NCBI GenBank assembly: GCA_038241115.1
Contig: JBBRGA010000013.1
Coordinates: 1 to 39,217 of the forward strand
Source: JANYJJ01 sp038241115
GTDB taxonomy: Bacteria > Pseudomonadota > Gammaproteobacteria > Burkholderiales > Burkholderiaceae_C
Reading direction: 5' to 3'
Length of the DNA: 39,217 nucleotides
Shown: one piece after another, positions 7,480 to 15,615 of the stretch
Position numbering within the stretch: the first letter of the stretch is position 1
Layout of the letters: each line of letters opens with the position of its first letter
Notes under the pieces: model-generated
The model's input: the letters and a program-made list of their open reading frames with translations, nothing else
Databases searched by the model: none
Told to the model about the DNA's origin: nothing
Position numbers and translations under genes: made by a program

Positions 7480-8724
7480 TCAGACGCGCTTGAATACCAA
7501 AGTGCCGTTTGTGCCGCCAAAACCAAAGTTGTTTTTAACGGCGTAATCGATCTTCATCTCTCGGGCGGTGTTGGCGCAGTAGTCCAAGTCGCACTCCGGG
7601 TCTTGGTTGAAGATGTTGATGGTCGGCGGCGAAATCTGGTGGTGAATTGCCAGCGCCGTGAACACCGACTCGATCCCGCCCGCGCCCCCCAAAAGATGAC
7701 CCGTCATGGATTTGGTGGAGTTGACCACCAGTTTTTTGGCATGGTCACCGAAGGCTAATTTAAGCGCGTTGGTTTCATTCAAATCACCCAGCGGCGTAGA
7801 CGTTCCGTGTGCGTTGACGTACTGCACTTGATCGGCATTGATGCCGGCGTTGCGCAAGGCCGCATTGATTGATCGCTTCGGGCCGTCGGTGTTAGGGGCC
7901 GTCATGTGATGCGCATCCGCACTCATGCCAAAACCACTGAGCTCGGCATAAATTTTTGCACCGCGTTTTTTGGCGTGTTCGTATTCTTCGAGCACCAAAA
8001 CCCCTGCGCCCTCGCCCAAGACAAAACCGTCGCGGTCCTTGTCCCAAGGACGAGAAGCGCTCTGCGGGTCGTCGTTGCGGGTCGACAGCGCCCGTGCTGC
8101 CGCGAAACCGCCCACACCGAGCGGCGACACGGTCGACTCTGCTCCGCCTGCAATCATGACGTCGGCGTCGCCGTACTCAATCAGACGACCCGCTGCTCCG
8201 ATGCTGTGCAAACCTGTGGTGCACGCCGTGACGATGGCCAAGTTAGGGCCCTTGAAACCGTAGATGATCGAAACATGGCCCGAGATCATGTTGATGATGG
8301 AGGCGGGCACAAAAAACGGCGTGATCCTTCGCGGCCCGCGGCTCACCAATTCAGCGTGGGTGGCTTCAATCAACGGCAAGCCGCCAATCCCCGACCCCAC
8401 CAGCACGCCTATTCGTTCAGCTTCATCTTCGCTCAGTAAGTCGTTGGTCTGTAGACCAGCGTCTCGCACTGCTTGGATCGCCGCCGCCAAGCCGTAGTGA
8501 ATGAACGTGTCCATGTGACGTGCATCCTTGGCCGGGAAGTACTCCTGGACATTGAAGCCTTTGACTTCGCCCGCAAATCTGCAAGCAAAGTTGGACGCAT
8601 CGAACTTGGTGATATCGGCAATGCCCGAGCGACCCGCCAACACATTGGCCCAGCCTTCAGATACCGAGTTGCCTACTGGGCTGATGAGCCCAAGGCCTGT
8701 GACTGCAACGCGACGACGAGTCAT
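7480..8724 (-). CDS. fabF: Beta-ketoacyl-ACP synthase II
   Basis: Condensing enzyme that elongates acyl-ACP with malonyl-ACP in type II fatty-acid synthesis. 414 residues, full length. The Cys-His-His triad is visible: Cys168 in TACTTG, His306 in NAHGTSTPLGD and His343 in GHLLGGAGG. The glycine-rich C-terminal NNFGFGGTNGTL is also present. The start MTRRRVAVTGLGLISPVGN is the family N-terminus. acpP ends 16 nt upstream and the YgfX-like gene starts 21 nt downstream, so it is inside the fab operon. Nothing unusual was seen. Confidence 0.97.
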   Translation of the reverse strand: MTRRRVAVTGLGLISPVGNSVSEGWANVLAGRSGIADITKFDASNFACRFAGEVKGFNVQEYFPAKDARHMDTFIHYGLAAAIQAVRDAGLQTNDLLSEDEAERIGVLVGSGIGGLPLIEATHAELVSRGPRRITPFFVPASIINMISGHVSIIYGFKGPNLAIVTACTTGLHSIGAAGRLIEYGDADVMIAGGAESTVSPLGVGGFAAARALSTRNDDPQSASRPWDKDRDGFVLGEGAGVLVLEEYEHAKKRGAKIYAELSGFGMSADAHHMTAPNTDGPKRSINAALRNAGINADQVQYVNAHGTSTPLGDLNETNALKLAFGDHAKKLVVNSTKSMTGHLLGGAGGIESVFTALAIHHQISPPTINIFNQDPECDLDYCANTAREMKIDYAVKNNFGFGGTNGTLVFKRV

Positions 8725-8740
8725 TTATTAACCGATGGAA

Positions 8741-8980
8741 TCAAGCCTTATGGTGCTTTTGCGCGTAATCAATCGCCAGTTGGACCGTGGTGATTTTTTC
8801 GGCTTCCTCGTCGGGGATCTCGATGCCGAACTCGTCTTCGAGCGCCATCACCAATTCAACGGTGTCAAGGGAATCAGCCCCCAAGTCAGCGACGAAAGCC
8901 TTCTCGTGAGACACATCGGCCTCGGGTACGCCAAGTTGTTCGGCAATGATTTTCTTGACGCGGGATTCGATATCGCTCAT
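8741..8980 (-). CDS. acpP: Acyl carrier protein
   Basis: 79-residue acidic carrier of growing acyl chains in fatty-acid and lipid synthesis. The phosphopantetheine attachment serine is Ser37 in DLGADSLDTVEL. The start at 8980 is decided by a strong AGGAGGAGTC Shine-Dalgarno and the usual MSDIESRVKKII N-terminus; the frame is open upstream but not ACP-like. The gap of 164 nt back to fabG is the largest inside the fab cluster. On the minus strand it contains a TAGAAT hexamer at 9021-9016 but no good -35, so an internal promoter for the abundant ACP is plausible but not shown. Confidence 0.97.
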   Translation of the reverse strand: MSDIESRVKKIIAEQLGVPEADVSHEKAFVADLGADSLDTVELVMALEDEFGIEIPDEEAEKITTVQLAIDYAQKHHKA

Positions 8981-9144
8981 GACTCCTCCTGGAGTGTTGT
9001 CTGAAACAGGCCCGGATTCTAAAGGTTGCAAACTGTCTTCTCTGAGGACTTCTTGAAGACGATTCGCACACAGGTTCCGGCCGGGCAATCCGGATCACTG
9101 ACGCAGCGCAAACCGTCCAACGGGAGCGCCGTGTTTTAAAAAAA

Positions 9145-9945
9145 TCAATTCATGTACATGCCGCCGTTCACATGCAACTCGGTGCCGGTGATGTAGCCCG
9201 CCTCGGCAGACGCCAAGAAAGCCACAGCGTGAGCAACGTCGCTCACCGCACCCAAACGACCCAAGGGGATTTGCGCCATCAGGGAGCTTTTTTGCTCCGC
9301 GTTCAAAGCATCAGTCATGTCGGTGGCAATGAAGCCAGGCGCAACGCAATTGACTGTGATTCCGCGACTCCCTAATTCACGTGCCAAAGCACGCGTCATG
9401 CCAGCGACTCCCGCCTTGGCGGCTGCGTAGTTGGCTTGCCCCGCATTGCCGCTGGCTCCGACCACCGAAGTGATGTTGATGATGCGGCCGTACCGCTGCT
9501 TCATCATTGGCCGCATCACGGCTCGGCTCATGCGAAAAACGGCCTTGAGGTTGGTGTCAATGACGGAATCCCAGTCGTCGTCTTTCATTCGCATAGCCAA
9601 GGCGTCGCGAGTGATGCCGGCGTTGTTGACCAGCACTTGCAAGTGGCCGCCGTCTTTACTGAGTTGATCGTTGTTGATTTGCGCCAACAACGCGTCGATA
9701 CCTTCGCCGTCATTCACGTTCAAACACACGCCTCGGCTGCCGGCATAAGCCCCCAGCGCTTCAGTGATGGCAGCCGCACCAGCTTCAGTGGTCGCGGTGC
9801 CAACGACGGTGTAGCCGCGGGCAGCCAATTCCAATGCGATGCCACGCCCTATTCCGCGCGAGGCACCAGTGACTAAAGCGAAACCTGTTGTTTGCGGCTG
9901 CTTTTGCGAATTCGTCTGCAATTTCATCTGCGAATCGGTACTCAT
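9145..9945 (-). CDS. fabG: 3-oxoacyl-ACP reductase
   Basis: NADPH-dependent short-chain dehydrogenase that reduces beta-ketoacyl-ACP. 266 residues: the Rossmann motif TGASRGIG (26-33), NNAG (107-110), and the catalytic Ser160, Tyr173 and Lys177 (ITS, YAAAK). The N-terminus carries about 20 extra residues rich in Gln, Ser and Thr before the first beta strand. An internal ATG at residue 7 would shorten this, so the exact start is uncertain. The annotated start overlaps the fabD stop by four bases. The C-terminal TGTELHVNGGMYMN is typical of FabG. Confidence 0.95.
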   Translation of the reverse strand: MSTDSQMKLQTNSQKQPQTTGFALVTGASRGIGRGIALELAARGYTVVGTATTEAGAAAITEALGAYAGSRGVCLNVNDGEGIDALLAQINNDQLSKDGGHLQVLVNNAGITRDALAMRMKDDDWDSVIDTNLKAVFRMSRAVMRPMMKQRYGRIINITSVVGASGNAGQANYAAAKAGVAGMTRALARELGSRGITVNCVAPGFIATDMTDALNAEQKSSLMAQIPLGRLGAVSDVAHAVAFLASAEAGYITGTELHVNGGMYMN

Positions 9946-10886
9946 AAAAGCATTGCCTTCACGTCCATCATGGAACTGGGGTCACGCAATGTTGCGGTCA
10001 TGATGTTTGGATCGATACGTTTGATCAAGCCCGCCAGTACCGAACCAGAGCCGCACTCAATGACGTGATTCAAACCGCGAGATTGCAATGCTTGAATCGT
10101 TTCAACCCAGCGAACCGGACCGAAAGCCTGTCGGTAAAGAGCGTCGCGAATGCCGTCAACGTCAGTTTGAAATGCCACGTCAATGTTGTTGACCAGCGCG
10201 ATTTTGGGTGGACCCAGATTCACCGAGTTCAAGTGCTCTTTTAAGCGTTCGGCGGCAGAACGCATCAAGCTGGAATGAAACGGTGCCGACACCGCCAATA
10301 ACAGCGCGCGTTTGGCACCCTTGAATTTCAACAGTTCGCAAGCGGCATCCACACCGGCTCTACTTCCAGAGATAACCGTTTGCTTCGGGTCGTTGAAGTT
10401 CGCGGCTTCGACGAGCAGAACGTTCAGGGCTGTTACTTCTGCGCAACCGTCGATCACGGTTTGCGCGTCCAAACCCAGGATCGCAGCCATCGCGCCGGTA
10501 CCTATGGGGACAGCATCCTGCATCGCCTGTGCGCGAAAACGCACCAACGGCAGTGCTTCTGTCAACGTGAGCGATCCCGCCGCTACCAAGGCGCCGTATT
10601 CACCGAGCGAATGCCCTGCCACTGCCGAAGGTTGCAACCCAGTTTCAGCTATCCAAGCTCGAAAGCATGCGATCCCGGCGGTCAACATCACGGGCTGTGT
10701 GTGCGTGGTCAGGTCGAGTAGGTCTTTTGGGCCTTCGCGAATCAGGGCGGCAACGTCGAAATGGAGGGCCTCAGAAGCTTCAGCCAGCGTTTGACGGACG
10801 GCTTCGTTGTTACCCCAAGCGTCTAGCATGCCGACCGATTGCGAGCCTTGTCCGGGGAACACAAAGGCAAATGACGTCATCTTCAA
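9942..10886 (-). CDS. fabD: Malonyl-CoA:ACP transacylase
   Basis: Transfers malonyl from CoA to ACP, feeding elongation. 314 residues with FPGQGSQSVGM (10-20), the nucleophile Ser93 in GHSLGEYGAL and the partner His204 in SAPFHSSLM. An arginine-containing segment, VRFRAQAMQ (115-123), matches the family's carboxylate-binding site. The start is at 10886; an ATG two codons later would give MTSFAFVFPGQG and is equally plausible. It lies 47 nt after fabH and overlaps fabG by four bases. Confidence 0.96.
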   Translation of the reverse strand: MKMTSFAFVFPGQGSQSVGMLDAWGNNEAVRQTLAEASEALHFDVAALIREGPKDLLDLTTHTQPVMLTAGIACFRAWIAETGLQPSAVAGHSLGEYGALVAAGSLTLTEALPLVRFRAQAMQDAVPIGTGAMAAILGLDAQTVIDGCAEVTALNVLLVEAANFNDPKQTVISGSRAGVDAACELLKFKGAKRALLLAVSAPFHSSLMRSAAERLKEHLNSVNLGPPKIALVNNIDVAFQTDVDGIRDALYRQAFGPVRWVETIQALQSRGLNHVIECGSGSVLAGLIKRIDPNIMTATLRDPSSMMDVKAMLL

Positions 10887-10933
10887 TTTTTAATTGGCCA
10901 GCAAAAAGTAGTCGACGGGTGTTCAGTGAATGT

Positions 10934-11953
10934 TCAGTACTCGACCAGCACCGCGCCCCATGTAAATCCGCCGCCGACACCTTCAAGCATGAGCGTGTGA
11001 CCGCGCTGGATCTTGCCGCTTCGCACCGCAGAGTCCAAAGCCAAAGGAATGGACGCAGCCGACGTATTGCCATGCTGATCGACGGTCACAACCACTTTGT
11101 CCATGCTGAGCTTCAATCGTTTAGCCGTGCTTTGCATGATCCGGATGTTGGCCTGGTGAGGAATCAACCAATCTATATCGGCCGCTGTTTTACCCGCCTT
11201 CGCAAGCACCGAACGAGCAACATCTTCGAGCACGCCAACCGCAAGCTTGAACACCGCCTGGCCGTCCATTTTGAGCAACGGATCGCCCAAAATTTGTCCT
11301 CCCGACACCGAGCCTGGCACGCACAAAATGCCGACATGCCGTCCGTCCGCGTGCAACTCGGTCGCCAAAATTCCGGGCTTGGCACTCGCTTCAAGCACCA
11401 CCGCTCCCGCACCGTCACCGAATAGAACGCAGGTTGTGCGATCTTCAAAATCGAGAATGCGTGAAAACACTTCGGCTCCGATCACCAAAGCTTTGCTCGC
11501 CGAACCCGTTTTGATCATGGCATCGGCCACACTGAGCGCATAAACAAAGCCGGAACAGACCGCTTGCAAATCAAATGCTGGGCAGCCTTGGATTCCTAGT
11601 TTTTGTTGAACGATGCATGCACTCGACGGAAAGATCATGTCGGGGGTTGACGTGGCAACTATGACGAGGTCGATGTCTTGCAGATTGCATCCCGCTGCGT
11701 CAATGGCCAGCCGGGCCGCACTTACCGCCAAATCACTGACCATGACGCCATTGGCTGCAAAGTGCCGCGCCTTTATGCCGGTTCTGTCAACGATCCATTC
11801 GTCTGAAGTCTCGACGCCTTGGGCCGCCAACTGTTCTGCGAGCGCTTGATTTGTCAGGCGGTTGGGAGGCAAGAAACTACCAGTGCCAGCGATTCGGGAA
11901 TATCTAGTCGCTTCAAACGGCATCGGAACGTCAGAAGTGGGCGCCGTATTCAT
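10934..11953 (-). CDS. fabH: Beta-ketoacyl-ACP synthase III
   Basis: Initiating condensing enzyme that joins acetyl-CoA to malonyl-ACP. 339 residues with the catalytic Cys133 (DLQAVCSGFVYAL), His266 (DWLIPHQANIRI) and Asn296 (DQHGNTSAASIP). The first 17 residues or so extend past the usual YSRIAGTGSFLP N-terminus. An ATG at residue 11 could be the real start, although the annotated ATG overlaps the plsX stop by four bases in the common coupled arrangement. The rest is standard. Confidence 0.96.
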   Translation of the reverse strand: MNTAPTSDVPMPFEATRYSRIAGTGSFLPPNRLTNQALAEQLAAQGVETSDEWIVDRTGIKARHFAANGVMVSDLAVSAARLAIDAAGCNLQDIDLVIVATSTPDMIFPSSACIVQQKLGIQGCPAFDLQAVCSGFVYALSVADAMIKTGSASKALVIGAEVFSRILDFEDRTTCVLFGDGAGAVVLEASAKPGILATELHADGRHVGILCVPGSVSGGQILGDPLLKMDGQAVFKLAVGVLEDVARSVLAKAGKTAADIDWLIPHQANIRIMQSTAKRLKLSMDKVVVTVDQHGNTSAASIPLALDSAVRSGKIQRGHTLMLEGVGGGFTWGAVLVEY

Positions 11954-13059
11954 GCGACTCGCGAATTTCCGAGCATTGAAACGACTTTCGTGCCCACCCC
12001 AGAATCAATTGAGGCATCCGCAGCCGCTGACGGCATAGCTTGCAAGGTTTCGAGGATGCGATCGTGAACCCGTTCAAGCAAGCCGTTGCGGGCAGCGTCG
12101 TAAGCGCGGTTCAAGGCTTGCTCAAATGCAAAGGCATCGGCTGAGCCATGACTCTTGAAAACCAAACCTCGCAATCCAAGCAAAGCGGCGCCGTTGTAAC
12201 GCCGGTGGTCTACACGGGCTTTAAAGTGGTTTAGAACCGGCATAGCTACTACTGCGGCAAGCTTGGTGAAGATATTGCGTGTGAATTCTTCTTTGATGAG
12301 CTTGGACAACATCGAAGCGAGCCCTTCGGCCGTCTTCAGCGCAACGTTTCCGACAAAGCCGTCACAGACAACAATGTCCGTGGTGGCTTTAAAAATGTCG
12401 TTACCTTCAACGTTGCCGTAAAAGTTGATGTGTCCTTCGGCGGAGGCTTGTCGAAGCAACTCTCCGGCTCGCTTGATCACTTCACTGCCTTTGATAGCTT
12501 CTTCACCAATATTCAGCAAACCCACGCTTGGGTTTTCCAAACCTTCGATCGCCGCAACCAAAGCACATCCCATCACCGCGAATTGGAGCAAATGCTCAGC
12601 AGTGCAATCAATGTTGGCACCAAGGTCAAGTACCGTAGTTCCGCCTTGACGTGCGCTCGGCATGACGGCTGCTATGGCTGGACGATCTATTCCTTCAAGC
12701 GTTTTCAGGACATATCGTGAAACCGCCATCAGCGCGCCGGTGTTGCCGGCTGACACGCAAGCCTGTGCTGCGGAAACGCCGCTGCCAGGACTTACTTTGA
12801 CTTGATTGACGGCAACTCGCATAGACGAGTTTTTTTTACGGCGCAGGGCAACTTCAATGGAGTCGTCCATTTCGACGACTTCAGAGGCGGGAACTACAGT
12901 CACTTGGGACCAGCCTGCGCACGCCGATAAAGCGTGTTCATTGCCAACAAGGATCAACCTTGCTTCGGGGTGGGCCGCCAAAAACGATTTACAGGCTGGC
13001 AGGATCACAGACGGCCCGTGATCACCGCCCATGCAGTCCACGGATATGGTCACCGGCAT
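11950..13059 (-). CDS. plsX: Phosphate acyltransferase PlsX
   Basis: Makes acyl-phosphate from acyl-ACP, the first step in the PlsX/PlsY route to phosphatidic acid. 369 residues from the ATG at 13059, which gives the family N-terminus MPVTISVDCMGGDHGPS; an in-frame TTG seven codons upstream is less likely. Recognisable segments are SAGNTGALMA, LDLGANIDC, NIGEEAIKG and VVCDGFVGNVALKTAEG. It lies between rpmF and fabH in the rpmF-plsX-fabH order widespread in proteobacteria. The C-terminal 25 residues or so are variable and less typical. Confidence 0.96.
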   Translation of the reverse strand: MPVTISVDCMGGDHGPSVILPACKSFLAAHPEARLILVGNEHALSACAGWSQVTVVPASEVVEMDDSIEVALRRKKNSSMRVAVNQVKVSPGSGVSAAQACVSAGNTGALMAVSRYVLKTLEGIDRPAIAAVMPSARQGGTTVLDLGANIDCTAEHLLQFAVMGCALVAAIEGLENPSVGLLNIGEEAIKGSEVIKRAGELLRQASAEGHINFYGNVEGNDIFKATTDIVVCDGFVGNVALKTAEGLASMLSKLIKEEFTRNIFTKLAAVVAMPVLNHFKARVDHRRYNGAALLGLRGLVFKSHGSADAFAFEQALNRAYDAARNGLLERVHDRILETLQAMPSAAADASIDSGVGTKVVSMLGNSRVA

Positions 13060-13168
13060 GCGTTTCAATGTACTGACCAATCTGCGAGCGGTACGTACAG
13101 TTCAATTGAGGCTGACAACAGCTTCATGTCTGCGTCAGAAACTCAGCAAGCAACCCTTGCCCCAGGAA

Positions 13169-13351
13169 TCAGGCGTCAGCCTTGGTTTTCATCACCTTGC
13201 GCCCGCGATAGAAACCGTTGGGGCTGATGTGGTGCCGCAGATGAACTTCTCCCGAAGTCTGTTCAATTGCGGTGCCTGGGTTTGAAAGCGCGTAGTGGGC
13301 GCGATGCATGCCGCGCTTGGAAGGCGACTTCTTGTTTTGTTGAACGGCCAT
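13169..13351 (-). CDS. rpmF: 50S ribosomal protein L32
   Basis: 60-residue large-subunit ribosomal protein, the exact usual length. The N-terminus MAVQQNKKSPSKRGMHRAHY is diagnostic. The ATG at 13351 has AAAGGAG seven nt upstream; the frame is open further upstream without meaning. Like many non-zinc-ribbon L32 proteins it has no Cys pairs. It is 109 nt before plsX and 185 nt after the DUF177 gene, in the conserved yceD-rpmF-plsX order. Confidence 0.97.
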   Translation of the reverse strand: MAVQQNKKSPSKRGMHRAHYALSNPGTAIEQTSGEVHLRHHISPNGFYRGRKVMKTKADA

Positions 13352-13536
13352 ATATTTCTCCTTTGACCTTGGCGGTAGGCCTCCACACATGGGAAGGCGC
13401 AATACGTATAACTTTGTCCGCCGCAGAATGAATTGCGCTTTGCTTCAACTGCGAAGCGTTGCATAGATAAGCCCGTGAGTCTAGCATGGTGAAAACCGCC
13501 TGCTGCAACTGAGTGCGCCGTCTTGCTGAGACGTCG

Positions 13537-14097
13537 TCAATTCAAAAGCTTGTCGAGTTTGAGTTGGGCCAATGCGGCGAATGGATTTTCGCGAACGGCT
13601 TCTGCCTCGTTGTTGATGCTCATATCGCTCTTCAACAAAGGCTGCGGGCACACCTCATGTCGCGGGACCAACGGCAATTCAAGCAACAACTCGTCTTCAA
13701 TCAGCTCGCGCACATCCAAGTGTCGGCTCAACGCAAGAACGTCTTCTTCGGTCTGCGCGTCCAGTTTGGACGCGGCCGCCTCGCCATGCACAAACCTGAA
13801 GCTGCGTTTCGCGGTTATTTGTGTTGATATGTCCTGCAAACAGCGTTGACAAGTCAGCACCACATTGGCACTAGATTGCAAGTGAAGCCAAATCTCGGGT
13901 GGCCCCGAACGCGCAGCACGGATTTCGCCCCGAACGCGCCAAGTGGCAAAAGACGGCGCGTCAAGCGCCTGTTGCGAGTGACTTGATTCGAGCAGTCGCG
14001 GCAAAGAACTCAAAGGCCATTCGCCTTGGAGCGATTGCTCGTTTTTCGCAAACGCTTCCACGCTCAGCTGTAAGGGGTCAAAAGCAGGTTGGGCCAT
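13537..14097 (-). CDS. yceD: DUF177/YceD family protein (large-ribosomal-subunit accumulation protein)
   Basis: 186-residue protein of the DUF177 family. E. coli YceD and plant homologues are linked to 23S rRNA and large-subunit accumulation. Visible features are the family's paired cysteines (VVLTCQRCLQDI at about 100-110, and a later CPQPLL), an acidic middle region (ALSRHLDVRELIEDELLLELP at about 140-158) and a C-terminal PFAALAQLKLDKL. The start at 14097 gives MAQPAFDPLQL; the Shine-Dalgarno is weak, and an alternative start 11 codons upstream would run towards the divergent maf gene. Its position before rpmF supports the call. Confidence 0.9.
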   Translation of the reverse strand: MAQPAFDPLQLSVEAFAKNEQSLQGEWPLSSLPRLLESSHSQQALDAPSFATWRVRGEIRAARSGPPEIWLHLQSSANVVLTCQRCLQDISTQITAKRSFRFVHGEAAASKLDAQTEEDVLALSRHLDVRELIEDELLLELPLVPRHEVCPQPLLKSDMSINNEAEAVRENPFAALAQLKLDKLLN

Positions 14098-14156
14098 GAG
14101 CTTGAGTGTATTCGGCCACTTCAGATACACATGCGTACGGTGGGAGAATCAGAGGG

Positions 14157-14759
14157 ATGAGCCCGCCAATTGCATTGATTCTGGGGTCGACTTCCCGCTA
14201 CCGCCGAGAGTTGCTAAGTCGCCTAATGCTGCCATTTACCGTGGTCGCACCCAACGTGGATGAGACACCGCAAATAGGCGAAGCACCTGGGGCTTTGGCC
14301 CAGCGACTGGCTTTAGAAAAGGCGCTCGAGGTGGCGAGGCGATTTCCCGGCGCGGTAGTGATCGGCTCAGATCAAGTTGCCGACTTGCATGGAGAGCCCA
14401 TTGGCAAACCCGGAGACCATGCGCGCGCGACCGCGCAGCTCAGGCGCATGAGCGGGCAATTCGTGGTGTTTCAAACTGCGGTTGCTGTCGCGCGTGCAGA
14501 CATCGGTTTTTCGCGATCGGCGCTCATACCGGTGACGGTTAAGTTTCGAACATTGAGTGACGTGGAAATTGAGCGTTATTTGCAAATAGAGGCACCCTAC
14601 GACTGCGCAGGAAGTGCCAAGTCAGAATCATTGGGAATTGCGTTACTGGACGCCATCGAGTCATCGGACCCCACAGCATTGGTTGGTCTGCCTCTGATTC
14701 AAACCTGTGCACTGCTGCGACTTGCAGGCATTGACCCGCTGGTGCCACGCGTGCCATGA
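14157..14759 (+). CDS. maf: Maf-family nucleotide pyrophosphatase (7-methyl-GTP type)
   Basis: 200-residue Maf/HAM1-like protein that hydrolyses non-canonical nucleoside triphosphates. Motifs: ILGSTSRYRRELLSRL at the N-terminus, VDETPQ, the EKALEVARR helix, VIGSDQVADLHGEPIGKP with the catalytic acid, and YDCAGSAKSE near the C-terminus. SDQVA rather than ADT in the fourth motif points to the YceF (m7GTP) branch rather than the dTTP/UTP branch. The ATG at 14157 follows AGAGGG; the frame is open upstream but the conserved N-terminus begins here. It is divergent from the DUF177 gene, with 59 nt between, and overlaps the next gene by four bases. Confidence 0.93.
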   Translation: MSPPIALILGSTSRYRRELLSRLMLPFTVVAPNVDETPQIGEAPGALAQRLALEKALEVARRFPGAVVIGSDQVADLHGEPIGKPGDHARATAQLRRMSGQFVVFQTAVAVARADIGFSRSALIPVTVKFRTLSDVEIERYLQIEAPYDCAGSAKSESLGIALLDAIESSDPTALVGLPLIQTCALLRLAGIDPLVPRVP

Positions 14760-15571
14760 CTTTCGTCAACCAGCACCCGACAGGCAAAGGGAAGGTGTAC
14801 CTTGTGCCGAACTCCTTGGATTTTGGCGTCGACCTGGGCGCTGCAACGCCCGATTTGCAAGCGGTGCTCCCACTTCAAGTGATACACATCGCATCGCAGC
14901 TCGGGCATTGGGTGGCTGAGAACGCCAAGACAACCCGGGCGTTCTTAAAGCGCGTAGACGCATTGGTGCCACTGAAAAAACCTCTGCAAGCTATTAGCAT
15001 TGTCGAGCTGCCACGTGCTCAGAAAGGCCAGAAATTGCCTACTGACGAAACGCTCAATGCCGCACTTTCCGCAACCCTTGATTTGCTGCTGGCGCCGGCG
15101 CTGGAGGGCGTCGACGTTGGCTTGATTTCAGAAGCTGGCTTGCCTGCAATAGCCGATCCAGGCTCCGCCTTGGTGTCAGCTGCGCACCGACTCGGTATCG
15201 TTGTCTTGCCTTTGTCGGGACCCAGCTCATTGATGATGGCGCTGTCAGCCAGCGGCTTGAATGGTCAGAGCTTTGCCTTCGTCGGCTACCTGCCTGTGGA
15301 CAGCGCTCAGCGCACAAGCCGTGTGCGTGAGTTGGAGGCGCTGTCCAAACGCTTCCAGCAGACTCAGATGATGATCGAGACTCCTTACCGAAACCAGGCA
15401 CTGCTAGGTGCCTTGCTGGCCAGCTTGAGTCCCAACTGCAAATTGAGCGTGAGTTGCGGTTTGACGATGCCTGATGGCTGGACTCGTACCGACCGAGTCG
15501 GCGACTGGAGACGCAAACCCGCCAGCCTGTCGAACAGCGTTCCTGCGGTATTTGCGCTGCTCGCCGACTAA
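14756..15571 (+). CDS. Tetrapyrrole-methylase-fold SAM methyltransferase, RsmI paralogue
   Basis: 271-residue protein with the RsmI/YraL fold (tetrapyrrole methylase family). Visible are an N-terminal VYLVPNSLDFG strand-turn, GLISEAGLPAIADPGSALV (about 120-138), LPLSGPSSLMMALSASGL and FVGYLPVD. True RsmI, the 16S rRNA C1402 2'-O-methyltransferase, begins with a VATPIGN-type motif; here this is replaced by VPNSLDFG, and the segment before it is unusual. This is therefore better called a paralogue with unknown target. The start overlaps the maf stop by four bases, so the two are probably co-transcribed. It converges with the rhlE-type helicase 35 nt away. Confidence 0.85.
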   Translation: MTFVNQHPTGKGKVYLVPNSLDFGVDLGAATPDLQAVLPLQVIHIASQLGHWVAENAKTTRAFLKRVDALVPLKKPLQAISIVELPRAQKGQKLPTDETLNAALSATLDLLLAPALEGVDVGLISEAGLPAIADPGSALVSAAHRLGIVVLPLSGPSSLMMALSASGLNGQSFAFVGYLPVDSAQRTSRVRELEALSKRFQQTQMMIETPYRNQALLGALLASLSPNCKLSVSCGLTMPDGWTRTDRVGDWRRKPASLSNSVPAVFALLAD

Positions 15572-15595
15572 CCGCTGTGCTCATGCGTTCGGCTC

Positions 15596-15615
15596 AACCG
15601 GTCACTTCAACCGGT
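15596..15615. repeat. Repeated AACCGGT at the junction of two convergent genes
   Basis: AACCGGT occurs at 15596-15602 and 15609-15615. As ACCGGT is its own reverse complement, the copies are both direct and inverted and can form a 6-bp stem with a 7-nt loop that contains the helicase stop codon. No T-run follows on either strand, so a canonical terminator is not supported. Confidence 0.35.

Noticed and set aside
15596..15615. Bidirectional intrinsic terminator between the convergent methyltransferase and helicase genes
   Set aside because: The inverted ACCGGT copies can pair, but there is no T-run on either side; listed only as a repeat.
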